From: Meloidogyne chitwoodi
Lineage: Eukaryota > Nematoda > Chromadorea > Rhabditida > Meloidogynidae
Assembly: GCA_015183035.1 (NCBI GenBank)
Contig: JACZZP010000016.1
Location: 2,108,001-2,172,000, forward strand
Reading direction: 5' to 3'
Length of the DNA: 64,000 nt
Of this stretch, positions 13,105 through 26,329 are shown in pieces. Position numbers and translations under genes: made by a program. The notes below the pieces were generated by a model. That model did not search any database. It worked only from the letters and a program-made list of their open reading frames with translations, and was not told where the DNA came from. Numbering within the stretch: the first letter of the stretch is position 1; every line of letters begins with the position of its first letter.

Positions 13105-14365
13105 ATGATTTTATCACTTCCATTAATTTTTAATTCGTCTTCCTTTCAAGTGCGAATCAATATTTCTAGTGTTACAAAAATTCAAAAAAATTTTCTTGCT
13201 ACAATGTGTCAAAAACCTTCATTAAAAGAAATTAATATTTTGAGAGATGATGTAAATTCTAATGTATTTAATGTCCAACTCAACCGTGCTGAAAAGCGCA
13301 ATACATTTACCGACAGTTTTTGGAGGTTTATTTAATTTTATATTTTTTGTATACGTTTATGTTTTGGTGAATTAAAAACGGCATTTTCTTATTTGTCTGA
13401 AGAGTCAACATGTAGAGCTATTGTTCTCTCCGCAAATGGACCTTTCTTCTCTGCAGGAATTGATCTAAAAGAGGGAGTAAAGGTTTAAATATTTAATTAT
13501 TGTGTCAAAATAGATTAATAGGAGCTAACTAAAATAATCTCTGATGATTCTTTGGATGTTGCACGGAAAGCTTACAATTTAAGAGGATTAATCAAGCGTT
13601 ATCAAGACAGTTTTTCATCACTGGAACAATGTCCAAAGCCAGTAAGTAACATCATCTAGTTTTTGTTCAACAAATATTTTTTGGTCATTGCTGCCATTCA
13701 TTCACACTGTATTGGTGCTGGTATTAATTTGGTTTCTTGTGCAGATGTACGATATGCTTCTAATGATGCAATTTTTTCAATTAGAGTATATATTAAAATT
13801 GTGATTTAATTTAATCAATTTAATTTTAAGGAAGTTGATATTGGAATAGTAGCTGATGTTGGTATACTTCAACGAATTAACAAAATAGTTGGAAATGACA
13901 GCTGGTCAAGAGAAATGGCTTTTAGTGGAAGAGACGCGGTTGCTTCTGAAGCGTTAAACTTTGGTTTTTTTAATAAATAAATTATTATGTTTACCTCACT
14001 TAAGGTTTTATATCTCGTATTTTGGATACTAAAGAAGATTGCTATGACGCTGCAATGAATTTGGCCAGACAAATAGCTTTAAAAAGTCCAGCTGCTGTTC
14101 AAGGCACAAAACTGGCAATGAATTATGCACGTTCACACGGAATTGAGGTTGGGTTTATTTATTAAAAATAAAATACATATAAGGAAAAAATAAATAAAAT
14201 TAAATTTCTGTGATATTTCATTAAATAAAATTTGTTTTAAAGGATTCTTCTGAATGGATCAGAAATTGGAATGCATCAATGCTTCAAAATACAGATATAA
14301 ACGAAAATGTGAAAGCAAAACTGACAAAGTCAAATAATGATTATCCTGTTTTCAAAGATTTTTGA
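13105..14365 (+). CDS. ECH1: Delta(3,5)-Delta(2,4)-dienoyl-CoA isomerase (ECH1-like)
   Basis: This is a crotonase-fold enzyme. ECH1 shifts double bonds in odd-position unsaturated fatty acyl-CoAs during beta-oxidation in mitochondria or peroxisomes. The oxyanion-hole motif FFSAGIDLKEG is followed by CIGAGINLVSCADVRYA and then EVDIGIVADVG. The last motif carries the Glu and Asp positions of the rat ECH1 active site and favours ECH1 over a plain enoyl-CoA hydratase. The N-terminus from the ATG at 13105 has Ser, Phe, Arg and Lys but few acids, so a mitochondrial presequence is plausible. An acceptor-like TTTGCAG lies 5 bases before the start, fitting trans-splicing. Short introns interrupt the frame. 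The stop is TGA at 14363-14365, with an AATAAA near 14470. Confidence 0.9.
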
Positions 14366-14621
14366 AAATGTCTGAAAATTTTATTCATCTCTAGTATTAT
14401 TAATTCCTAAGGTTTTTGTAATTTTATATTTGAGGGTAGCTCATTTATTGTCCTTTAATTATTTTTAGAAGAATAAAATAAGATATTTGTAAATTTATTT
14501 AATTAATTATTTAAATTTTTGTTTTGAATACCTGAATTAATTATAAAATAAAGCAATTACATTAATAAATTTAAAAAAATTGACTTCAGATTACGACTAT
14601 AGATATTCAAATCTTAATAAT

Positions 14622-16039
14622 ATGCTCAACACAGGGTTAATTTTTTATATATTTAATATCTTATAATCTCAGTTCATTCATTTCATTTAAACAGAAAATT
14701 TATTGGAAAGACAGCTCTAATTACTGGCGCGTCAAGAGGAATTGGCAAAGAAATAGCATTAAAATTAGCCAAAGATGGAGCAAATATTGTAATTTGTGCA
14801 AAAACTGCTCAAGAACATGCAAATCTCGCTGGGACTATCTACAGTGCTGCTGAAGAAATTGAAAAGGTTTCAAATATTTTTTTTTAAATAAAATTGTTAA
14901 ATATTTGTAGAGTGGAGGAAAAGCATTGCCCATTCAAGTAGATGTTCGAGAAGAGGCACAAGTACAAGATGCTGTTGAAAAAACGGTAATTAATTGAAGA
15001 TTGCTTCATAAACAATTAATTTTGAAAGGTACACAAATTTGGAGGTATTGACATTTTGGTAAATAATGCAAGTGCCATTTCTTTAACTGGGACACTTGAC
15101 ACACCTATGAAACGTTATGATTTAATGCATCAGATTAATGTACGAGGCACCTTTCTTGTGTAAGAATTAGGTTTATGTTTATTATTCTAACAATAATTAC
15201 GTAATAAATCTGGCGAAATGTAAATTGTGCGTTATGTTAGCTAGATAAGGAGAAATATATTATTGTATTTAGTATATAAATTAATAAAATAGAATATATT
15301 TTGTCGCAACAGTGGTTCAGTGGTAGAATGCTCGCCTGCCACGCGGGATTCCCGACCGTTGCAAACTTTTTTCCTTTAATTTACTTGCGTTTTTCATATT
15401 ACATATTTTTAGGTCTCAAAAATGTGTGCCTTATTTACGACAAGCAAAGAATCCTCATATTCTTAATATGAGTCCGCCACTTCTGATGCAAACTCAATGG
15501 TTTGCTAAACATTGTGGTTAGTTTTGTAAGTTTTTTTTATTCATTTTCAAATAGCTTACACAATGTCCAAATACGGAATGTCAATGTGTGTTTTGGGAAT
15601 GCATGAGGAATTTAGAAAGGATAATATTGCTGTTAATGCTCTTTGGCCAAAGACAGCTATTTGGACTGCTGCTTTGGACATGCTTACTTCTGGAAAGGGA
15701 AAACTAATAAGTAGAAAGGTTTTAATTTAAAACTATAAAATAAATAAAAAAAATTTATCTTCAGCCATCTATTGTGGCCGATGCAGCTTATGTGATTTTA
15801 AGCAGAAATTCGAAAGATTTCACCGGAAATTTTTGCCTTGATGAGGATATATTGAAAGAAGCAGGGGTCACTGACTTTTCACAATATTCTTATGAAAAAA
15901 GTAAATTTTTATAATTAATGTTTTGATATTTCTTTTTCATTATTTAGATGCTCAATTACTTCCGGACTTTTTTGTTCCCGGTGTTGATCCACAGGATTAC
16001 TTTCTTTGGAAGAAAATGTTTGAAAAGAGTAAAATTTAA
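14622..16039 (+). CDS. HSDL2: Short-chain dehydrogenase, HSDL2-like, without SCP2 domain
   Basis: This Rossmann-fold oxidoreductase closely matches the dehydrogenase half of hydroxysteroid dehydrogenase-like protein 2, a peroxisomal or mitochondrial protein of unclear substrate. MLNTGKF continues across the first intron to [18 protein letters not shown] (cofactor loop TGASRGIG). [35 protein letters not shown], a Ser in ILNMSPP, the YTMSK (Tyr-x3-Lys) catalytic pair and [18 protein letters not shown] follow. The protein ends [12 protein letters not shown] at TAA 16037-16039, about 310-320 residues. The vertebrate protein continues with an SCP2 sterol-carrier domain; nothing like it follows before the next gene. 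The intron at 15163-15411 holds a damaged tRNA-Gly gene. Confidence 0.92.
15306..15363 (+). pseudogene. tRNA-Gly(GCC) relic lacking part of the variable/T arm
   Basis: The 58-base stretch begins GCAACAGTGGTTCAGTGGTA and runs through the perfect anticodon arm CTCGC-CTGCCAC-GCGGG (anticodon GCC), as in eukaryotic tRNA-Gly. It then jumps straight to ATTCCCGACCGTTGCA. The ends still pair (GCAAC with GTTGC). About 13 bases are missing compared with a normal ~71-base gene: the variable loop, the 5' strand of the T stem and the TTCG of the T loop. The internal B box is therefore gone. It sits in an intron of the HSDL2-like gene on the same strand. I call it a dead copy, not a working tRNA. Confidence 0.85.
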
Positions 16040-16267
16040 ATGTCTTAAGATTGTAAATGTATATTTTAACTAATTAGAATAATGAAATTTCAATCATTTT
16101 AATTTAAAAAATGGGTTCAATTTTAATATAGTTTTTTGAATTTAAAATTTGAATAAAAATTGACAACTTTTTTTTTTAATATTTTCACTCATAATTTTTG
16201 TTCAAATTTAATATTATTTTTGAATTTTCATATACAGATTTAAAATATCATTTTAGCCAAAATTTGA

Positions 16268-16907
16268 ATGATGGTATCAACTAATGAATTGAAAAATAAA
16301 AATATTAAAAATAAACAACAGAATAATCGCCAAAGCTATGAAAATGGGGTATATTTTTTTATAATTGTTTAATATTTATATTCAATTATTTTAATGTAAG
16401 CATATTTTTGAACGCGATAAACAATTAATGGAAGGTTTTATTTATACAACATTGATGTTTCGACAACAGATTTTGGTATAAAATTGTTGTTTTATTTAAT
16501 CATTTTCAATTTATAAATTAGCTAGAAGATTTTTTCGAATTGTTGATGGCTCTTTGTGGACCAAAATGTGCAAAGCTTTTTGCTACAAGTGAACAACTTT
16601 TAGACTTTATTCAACATCGGTGTAAAATGAATGTACACATTGAGGATCGGGAGGGTCAGGTTTGTTTAATTAATGTTTATAATGGCAGAAATTTGGGGTA
16701 ACAATTCAGTCGAAATAATAGAATAAAGTTCTACTCCCCTTTACCTTTTACGACATAAGCATCGGTTGATTACAATCTTAATACATTTATTTAAAGGTAT
16801 TTTTATGTTGGGCAGTAGCCGATGATGGAACAAAACGTCTTTGTGATCAGTTAGCCATAATTGGAAAAAAAGTTTGTTCCAGCGGTACGCCTAAGGAGCG
16901 ATGTTAA
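16268..16907 (+). CDS. Small conserved-looking protein of unknown function
   Basis: A short gene with at least three introns is read as MMVSTNELKNKNIKNKQQNN..., then HIFERDKQLMEGFIYTTLMF, LLEDFFELLMALCGPKCAKL, LLDFIQHRCKMNVHIEDREG and VFLCWAVADDGTKRLCDQLA, ending KERC at TAA 16905-16907. All joins keep frame and use GT-AG sites. The protein is about 130 residues, mostly helical by composition, with four or five cysteines and no signal peptide or membrane segment. I do not recognise the family. Its place 228 bp after the HSDL2-like gene and 236 bp before the R3H gene, all on the plus strand, suggests a middle cistron of an operon. Confidence 0.6.
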
Positions 16908-17143
16908 AAACAAAGACTGATAATAAGAAATTATATATTTTATTTATTGTTAACTTATTTTTAAAACGATATCTTTAGCAATAATTTATTTACGATTTTT
17001 TACAAACAAACTGCAATTTTTCCTATAAAAAGGGAGGAATTTTATTGATTTGTGAAGCTTTCATTTCGCCAAAAACTAAAATAAAGTAAAAATTTCTTTA
17101 GCTAAATTTACACTGATAATAAGTAGAAATTGATTAAAAAAGT

Positions 17144-18343
17144 ATGGGGATTCTTCGCAACAAGGAAAAGTTTTATGAGCCAATTCGAATAGAGGAATTA
17201 GCGGATGATATTAACGAGGATTATGCAAAGTAATTTTTTGTTTATTTTATCAATTAAAGTTTTTTTAGTTATATTCTCGAATCCGATTTCTCTGATGATA
17301 ACGAGCAAGATATCCATAAAGATAGATCTGCGAGTTTTCCATGCAAAAAATCTAAACGTTATCGTCCTTCCAAACATATTGAAATAGTTGATGGTTTTGC
17401 CCAGAAACGTAACATGGGTGGTCATAAGTGGCGACGAATAGAAAATGGTTTGTTACATTAACATCAAATTAATTCTATTTTTGTATTAGCGCGAATGATT
17501 ATGAATTATGCTGACTTGGATGATATCTATTTTGACGGTTCTGATTTGATTGATGAGACAATTACCGCCTTCACTCGTCTTTTACGTGATGAATCAAAAA
17601 TGAAGGTTTTGTTATTTTTTCTTTTCTTTTTTATTTTTACAACCTAACCAGATTTGGAACGATTTTATTGAAATGGACGAAAAAGGTCAAGAAAAAATGA
17701 TAGAAAAGATTGAAAAGGAACTGTCTCAATCTAAATCTTCTGAGAAACCTTGTTCTTCTAACAATAAGAAGGTAGTCAATAATGAGCACAAACGTAATAA
17801 AATATCTTTAATCTTATATTAACAACTAATTTTTAAGAAAATTCAATAGACTTGGCTGAAGAATGTTTCAAACGTCTTGATAGAAAGATTAGAAATTGTT
17901 TACTCAAACGACGCTATATTCGTTTTGTATGTTAAATTACTTTAAATATAATTTTTTTTAATTTAAAATAAGGATTACTTGGATCAAATTGAGACTGATC
18001 TTCGTGCCTTTTTTGAACACTGTTCAACTGGAGTCTTTTGTGAACAAATTGCTTGTCGTGTGAAGCGTTTTTACATGCATGCGGTTTCACAATTTCTTTG
18101 TTTAAAATCTCTTAGTAAATTTTTTTGATTAGTTGTATAATTTTTTCTTTTATTTTAGCACTAAACGATGCTGATTCCAAAAATGTTGTTCAAGTAGAAA
18201 ACGATAAAAATGAATTTTCACCTCCGAAAATTTTCCTGATGACTTTTCTTAAACGAAAGAGACAAAAAGGAAGAAAATTAAATAATGATATTTGGGCTGA
18301 AGATGATGAAGTTCAATATTCTGATTGGACACTTGTGCATTAA
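17144..18343 (+). CDS. R3H domain-containing protein, R3HDM4-like
   Basis: The gene starts MGILRNKEKFYEPIRIEELA at 17144 and has several short introns. A basic stretch (KKSKRYRPSKHIEIVDGFAQ) is followed by WRRIENARMIMNY and an acidic helical part (DDIYFDGSDLIDETITAFTR, FIEMDEKGQEKMIEKIEKE). This resembles the R3H-associated N-terminal region of R3HDM4. A later stretch (CFKRLDRKIRNCLLKRRYIR, DYLDQIETDLRAFF) resembles the part of that family leading into the R3H fold, a single-stranded nucleic-acid binding domain. It ends YSDWTLVH at 18341-18343. The assignment rests on recall of pattern rather than a computed match. The strict Arg-x3-His signature is not cleanly seen, so a nuclear RNA/DNA-binding role is tentative. 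Confidence 0.5.
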
Positions 18344-18629
18344 ATTTTTTTTAATTTCTTGGCTTTTCTATAGTCTTTTTGTTCATACTAAATTTTCCCC
18401 TTTATCTCCACCATTATTAGTAATTTTTAAAAAGTAATAGAACTTATTTTCTAATTAATTATAATTCATGATATTATTTAATTATTTTAATATTTTAGGG
18501 TTATTTTGTAAACTAATTCGTATTGATTAAATATTTTTCTTTGATATTATAGTTAACATTGAATTCTATATCAAGCTATTTGCTTTCTTTTTTCTATATC
18601 ACCTTTTAACGTTAACATTTTTAGAAAAT
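18344..18629. other. Short intercistronic spacer before IWS1
   Basis: No gene is seen. The 286-base stretch is AT-rich and ends with AACATTTTTAGAAAAT just before the IWS1 start. The TTTTTAG there looks like a splice or trans-splice acceptor. Confidence 0.5.
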
Positions 18630-20750
18630 ATGGATCAAACTGTATCTATTAGCGGTGACGAGGAGGCTGAGGAAACTCAAAAATCTGTTGGTGAAGGTGA
18701 AGAGGAGGAAGAAGTTCAACAGTCCGTAGATGTTGATGAGAATTTTCAAGAACATGAAGAAATTATTGAAAATGTTAATGTTGAAGAACCTCAAGAATCT
18801 ATTGGTGGAGAGCATGAAAGGGAAGATGAGAGTCATTCTATCAATGAAGATGAACCTAAAAATGACGAAGATGGAGATGAACCTTTGGAACATTCTAAAG
18901 AAGCTGAAGAAGAACTCCATGAGGATGGAGGTGGGGAGAACTCTTTGAGACAATCTGTTGATGATAATGAGGAATCTATAAAGGAAGGAAATGATGAATT
19001 GACTCAACTTTCCGCTAATGAAGGATCTCAAAAATCTATTGATGATGCGAATGAAGAACAACAAAAGGATGTAGATGAGGAAGAAACACAAAAAGATGGC
19101 GACAATGATGAGCCTCAAAAGGAAGGAGATGATGATGAACCTAAAAATGATAGCGATTTAGAAGAAGAAGAAGAGAAATCTCTTAGTGGTGAAGGGCAAA
19201 AAGATGGCGATGTTACTACTTTAATGCAAAATATTTTTGGCGATGATATGAGTGATGATGATGAGAAGATTGAAGAGGGTGGACAGGTTTTTTTATTATA
19301 ACTTTAAAATATTTTAAAATATCTTTTAGAGTTCAAGTCAGACTAAAGGTTTTGGATCTGATGATGAACCGAAGCTTTTACGAGTTGAACAAGATGAAGA
19401 TGAAGACGAGTTTGCACATTTTAAATATTTTTAACAAATTTATGTTTACTTTTCAGAGATATCCATGGTCGTCGATGGGACTTTGACATAATGTTGGATA
19501 AAAAGAAAGTTGATCGACGACGTCGTCGTCGCAGAGATGGTTCAATTGATTTAATGGCTGACGCTGATGATCAAATTAGAGAATTAATTGATGCTATGAA
19601 TGAAGCTGCTAATGTATTTTTTGCATTTTTTTCAAAAATTTTTTTTGGGAATTGTTAAATTTCTTTAAAAACAGGATGATCGTACAGCAAATATTGATCG
19701 CCGACCTGCAGTTAAAAAACGAAAAATGCTTTCTGTGGTTAAAAATGCTCTTGTTAAAGTTGATCTTTTTGAGCCAATGCTAGAAAATGGTTTGAATTTA
19801 TTTTTAAATTTATATATTAATTTCTTTTTAAATAGGAATGGTTAGTGCAATGTCCGAGTGGTTGGCTCCGTTACCTGATAAATCACTTCCTGCTTTAGAA
19901 ATTAGGTTTAAATTTAAATTTGATAATTATGTTTTATATTTATGTTATAAACTTTTAGATGTACTTTTTTGAAAATTCTTGAACGTTGGCCTAATTTGGA
20001 GCAGGTTAAATTTGGCGATTTTTTTTTACTTTTTATTTGTTAACTAAAAAAATAACCAAATATTTATTTATTTTACAGGGAATTCTCAAACAATCAGGTT
20101 TGGGCAAAGCAGTTATGTATCTTTACAAGCATCCTAAAGAGACAAAAGAGAATAAAATAATTGCGGCAAAACTTATAAGAGAATGGTCTAGGCCAATTTT
20201 TCAGGTTTTATTAAGAACTTATATTTCTTTTAAAATATTTTTTAACAACTCTTATAGTTGGATAGCGATTTTCGTTCACTTAGCAAAGAAGAACGAGTTC
20301 AACGTGATTATTCTCAAATGCCTCTTGCAAAACGCAAAAGACTTTCGTAAATAAATTTTTTTTATTTTAACTTTTTCTCGAAATTTTAGGGTAGATGAAG
20401 ATAATAATAATAGTGGAATTCCGATATTTTCTTCAAAAAATAAATCACAAAAAGAAAAGGATGATGGGCCAAAACGTCCAGGTGATCCCGGTTTTATTTC
20501 ACGTGCTCGTGTGCCAAAACTTTCAACTAAAGATTATGTTGTTCGACCTCGACCTGAAATTGAGAGCCATTTTAGGGGAGAAACAAAAAACAAACAAGTA
20601 ATTAATTTAAAGAATTTTTTTTTAGAAATTTTATATAATTATTTATAGGCTTCTCGTTTTGTTCGTGTTCAAAACGGTTTTCGTCAGACAAATAAAACTG
20701 GATTGGTTAAACGCGCGGTTGGTGTGAGTATTTCAGGAAAGAATCTTTAA
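18630..20750 (+). CDS. iws-1: Transcription elongation/splicing factor IWS1 (SPN1)
   Basis: IWS1/Spn1 binds Spt6 and RNA polymerase II and links elongation to mRNA processing in the nucleus. The first exon (18630 to about 19286) encodes a long acidic, repetitive region rich in Glu, Asp, Ser and Gln-Lys, as in other IWS1 proteins. The conserved C-terminal half begins [19 protein letters not shown] and a run of Arg, then [20 protein letters not shown]. The TFIIS-N-type helical domain follows: [49 protein letters not shown] and [17 protein letters not shown]. The end is [12 protein letters not shown] at TAA 20748-20750. It is the last gene of the tight plus-strand cluster; a 693 bp gap follows. 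Confidence 0.93.
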
Positions 20751-21443
20751 ATTAAACTTAAGTAAATCTACTTTGATTTTTTTCATTTTCCCCTTTTTTT
20801 GTATTGAAACTGGTCTTTTCTTTATATTCATTTAAACAGGATTTTTTTTAGATTTTAATTTTTTTAAACTTTGATATGGTTTATCTTTTATCTAAAATTT
20901 GTTTAAAAAAACCTGCCTTTTTATTACCATCTTATACAATCATCTTTTCTTTTTTATAATTAATAATATAGAAATATTATTTTATTTTTTATTAAATTTG
21001 TTCGTGAGGTAACAAAAATTCTTTAAAAAAAGAATTTTTTGTTATATTCACAAAGAAAAAATAATTAAAATATATATTTACTTTGCTTACATTTATTTTA
21101 CTTTATTAAAAATGGTTGCATAAAATTTTTTATAGATTTTTTTTTTGTCTAAACTTGCACTTTCGATAATACATTTTATGCGATATAAAAAATTTTTATT
21201 TTCTTTTTATGTTAATGACATCTTTTTTTTAATTATCTTATATTGTATAAAATGGTCAAATGATGAAATAGGCTTTTTTTAATTTTCATTCAATTATGTG
21301 TGGATGTAAATAATGTTTGTTTGTTTTATCAGCTTTATTTAATATTTGGTATGAAATTTTTCAAATTGATTTTTAAATTTTAATTTTTAGGTAAAATAAA
21401 ATATTTTAATTTTCTGACGAAAATCTACAAATAAATTATAAAA
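20751..21443. other. AT-rich spacer without a gene
   Basis: No open frame, RNA gene or repeat unit is visible. Long T and A runs dominate. It separates the six-gene cluster from the transporter and probably holds the IWS1 3' UTR and the promoter of the next gene. Confidence 0.5.
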
Positions 21444-23479
21444 ATGAAAGAAGAAATAATAATTAAAGAAGAAGAAGAAGATCAAAATGATGAAAATTCA
21501 AAAAATTTTAAAACAAGGACTACTAAAAACGATTTATATCCTTATCAATGTTTGCTTTTTATATTTACTCAATTTGGTTATTTGGCAGTAGTTCCATCAA
21601 TGCTTTTTGCTACTTTTTTTGAACCAAATTTAGTTTAATTTTTAACAATTTCATTTTTAAATAAATATTTTTCTTTTAAGGAATTTTGTCAAAAATTTTT
21701 AAATGGAACACTTATTGAAGAAAACCTTCAAAATTCAACTATTTATTTTGAAGAAATGCAATTTCATTCTTTATTAATTGAATGGAACGAACATTGTAAA
21801 GATTCTATTTGGACTGCCTGGATTTCCACAATTGTATTATTAGGCACTATTTTAGGTTCATTTATTGCAGGATTTATGGCTGATCGATTTGGAAGGGTTT
21901 TTTATTTAATTTTTAGATTTTTTTAAAATTTATTTTTTCTTTAAGAAACCTGTTGTTGTTGGTATATTCTTGATTATTAAAAAATTATTTAATTTTAAGT
22001 TTCAATGTTCTCAATTTGTTTTTTTAATTTTTTACTTTTCCTGTTTGGCGGTTTTAGTCAATTTTCATCACTTTTTATTTTCTTTTTTATTGGGACTGCT
22101 TGTGGTGGTTATATGGTTACTAATATGGTTTTCTTTTTTAATTTTTAATATTTTAATTTTTTAATTTTAAAAAGGTTTTATTGGTAGAATTTATTCGTAA
22201 TCCAACTGCTCGTCTTTTAGTTGTTTCATTAAATGGGTGGCCTTTAGGAATGATTGGAACAGCTTTTTTAGCTTACTTTTTACGTCATTGGAAATTGTAT
22301 AGTCTTGCAATTTCTTTATTTGCTTTATTATTCTCTGTTATTATTGTTTGTTTGTTTTTTAATTTTTTTTTTTACTTTTTTAATTTATTAGCAATATTTT
22401 GCTTGTGAGAGTATTCCTTGGCTACTTCAATCTGGAAAAGATCAAAAAGCTCATTTTGCACAACAACACTTAACTAGGGTTTTTTTTAAATTATATTTAA
22501 ATCTTTAAAATATTTTTTTTTAAAAGATAAATTCTTTTCTTTCCCTAACAAAAAAGACAGAACAAAATGAAAATTTTGGTTTATTTTTGCCTCATAAAGA
22601 AAATAAAAATTTGGAAAATTCTATTGAAGAGAAAAAGACAAAAATAATAAAAGAAGAAAATATTACTCCTGTTGTTTATACTTATTTTGATCTTTTTCGA
22701 TATTCTTCTATTAGAATTCGTCTTTTAGCTCTTCTATTTTGTTTTGGATCGTCAAGTATTGTTTCATTTGGACTTTATTTTTCTGCAGAATTATTGCCTG
22801 GATCAAGGTTATTTTTTTTTTATTTTTATAAAAATAAAAAAAAAAGATATTCAAATATTGCTTTGATGGGATTTTGTAAATTAACATTTGGTTTTCTTCC
22901 TTTTATTGCTTCTAATTTTATGGGACGAAAGCCAATACTTTTAATTTCTATTGGTAACAATTAAATAAATAAATAATAATTTTTATTTATTTATTTTTAA
23001 GGATTTGCAATGTTTTCATCTTGGGGCTTAGTAATTTCTCAACTTTTTAATTTAAACAAATATTTTGTAATTACTATTCTTGGACTTTTAATGACTGGAG
23101 CAATTGATCCAAATTGGAAAATAATTCATTTACTTTCTATTGAATTATTTCCAACGCCTGTTAGAAATATGGCACGGTATAAATAAATAAAAAAATATTT
23201 ATTTTCCTTTTTTAATCTTTTTTTAGTGCTTTATGTAATGTATTAGCTCGTTTAGGAAGTCTTTCAGGTCCTTGGGTTCTTTTGGCAAAAGTAGGCAATA
23301 ATAATCAATTTTTTCCTTTTTTTATGTTTTCAATTCTTTTAACAATTCAATTTTTTATTTGTTTATTATTTTTACCTGAAACAAAAGGAAAACCTCTTCC
23401 TAATAATTTATTTAAACAACAACAGTCTTCTTTTAATAATTTAAGTAAATTAAAAAATACTAATTCTGAAAATAATTAA
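21444..23479 (+). CDS. MFS transporter, SLC22-like (organic cation/anion type)
   Basis: The gene has many exons and about twelve hydrophobic segments. The N-terminus is acidic (MKEEIIIKEEEEDQNDEN), then comes the first membrane helix and a luminal loop with N-glycosylation sequons. The MFS signature after helix 2 is GSFIAGFMADRFGRKP. The next exon reads SMFSICFFNF... to GTACGGYMVTNM; this frame is chosen over a longer but worse open frame. RNPTARLLVVSLNGWPLGMI and FFACESIPWLLQSGK-like sequence follow, matching the SLC22 pattern ESPRWL. The second half has FMGRKPILLISIG and ELFPTPVRNMA (SLC22 motif ELxPTxxRN) and ends in PETKGKPLPNN. The substrate cannot be told from sequence. Confidence 0.85.
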
Positions 23480-24045
23480 AAAAAAAAAGTAATATTTTTA
23501 GAATTTTCTTTTTTAATATATTTATTTCTTTTCTATAATCTTTTTTATTGTTATTTTGCATAATTCATTCCCTTTAAAAATCTTTTATATTTTTTTTTGC
23601 TTGTTCTCATTTTTGTTTTGTCCTATACATAATTTAGTTAAAAAAATAATTATTTTTAATTTTTTTTTAATTCAAGTAAATTTAAATAATTTTATTATTC
23701 TGGCTCATGTATATTTCGTGCCACTACGACATTTCGTCTCAACGGTAAAAAACTACATTTCGTCTATCCATATTTTTTTGCCGTTGGGACGAAATGTCGT
23801 GGTGGCACGAAATGTCGGGACACTTATATTTATTTAGTAGAAAAAGAAAAGAGAAAAATTAGTTTTTCTTTTTTAAATTTAAAAAAAAAATAGTTTCCAT
23901 GGATACAAAATTTTTTATTTTATTATTTTAAAAAGCATTTTTGTTTAAACATTTTCGCAATTTTGCATTCATTTAAAAAAACGAAAATTTTCAGGTTATT
24001 TTTTTTATTATTTTCTTATTTTTAAATTTTATTATAGATTAAAAA
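23480..24045. other. Intergenic spacer holding one foldback element
   Basis: No gene is seen between the MFS transporter and the CDKL kinase. Apart from the inverted repeat at 23714-23812, the stretch is simple AT-rich sequence. Confidence 0.5.
23714..23812. repeat. Foldback (hairpin) element, 38-39 bp arms
   Basis: The left arm (23714-23751, beginning TTTCGTGCCACTACGACATT) is the near-perfect reverse complement of the right arm (23774-23812). About 22 bases lie between them. Only three or four arm positions differ, each a transition, which suggests a young element or compensating change. The phrase ACATTTCGTC also recurs in the loop. The form fits a MITE or foldback transposon remnant. Confidence 0.85.
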
Positions 24046-25928
<1,883 letters not shown>

Positions 25929-26329
25929 TGAATTTAAAGCCTCAATAGATAAAAACAATTCAATTTTCGGAGTCAGTAGAACAGCACATCAGGTTTTTTT
26001 GTTTATCTTTTCAACTTGAAGGTATTTTTATTCTTTTAATTCCTAAAGATGGTCCAAAATCATATTTAATCATTTATGTAAAAATCAATAAAAACGTTTT
26101 AAAAATTTAATAAATTAAAATGACATGATTTGTTATTTTTAAAAAAGAAAAAAATGTTTAAAAATGGTCAATACATACATAAATAGTAGTGCGAATCTAT
26201 AGTTAAAAAATAGTACAGGCATGAATATAATAAATTAAGTTTACCACACAACAAAAATTGGAATGAGATATGAGGTAACAAAAAGAAGTACAAAAATAAT
26301 TAATAATAAAATTAAAAAAGTCAAAATTG
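25929..26329. other. Convergent spacer between CDKL kinase and Tudor-like gene
   Basis: The two flanking genes end toward each other here. The stretch is AT-rich with A runs and no open frame or repeat that I can support. It should hold both 3' UTRs. Confidence 0.5.

Noticed and set aside
15306..15363. Functional tRNA-Gly gene with a reduced T arm
   Set aside because: Armless tRNAs are known in nematode mitochondria, but this is nuclear, intronic and lacks the B box needed for transcription.
18621..19118. 165-codon minus-strand frame rich in Phe, Ile and Leu
   Set aside because: It is the antisense of the acidic repeat exon of IWS1, where Glu/Asp codons read as Phe/Leu/Ile.
22012..22164. 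Longer hydrophobic frame in the MFS gene (FQCSQFVF...)
   Set aside because: The alternative frame SMFSICFFNF to GTACGGYMVTNM joins both neighbours by GT-AG sites and fits the MFS helix pattern better.
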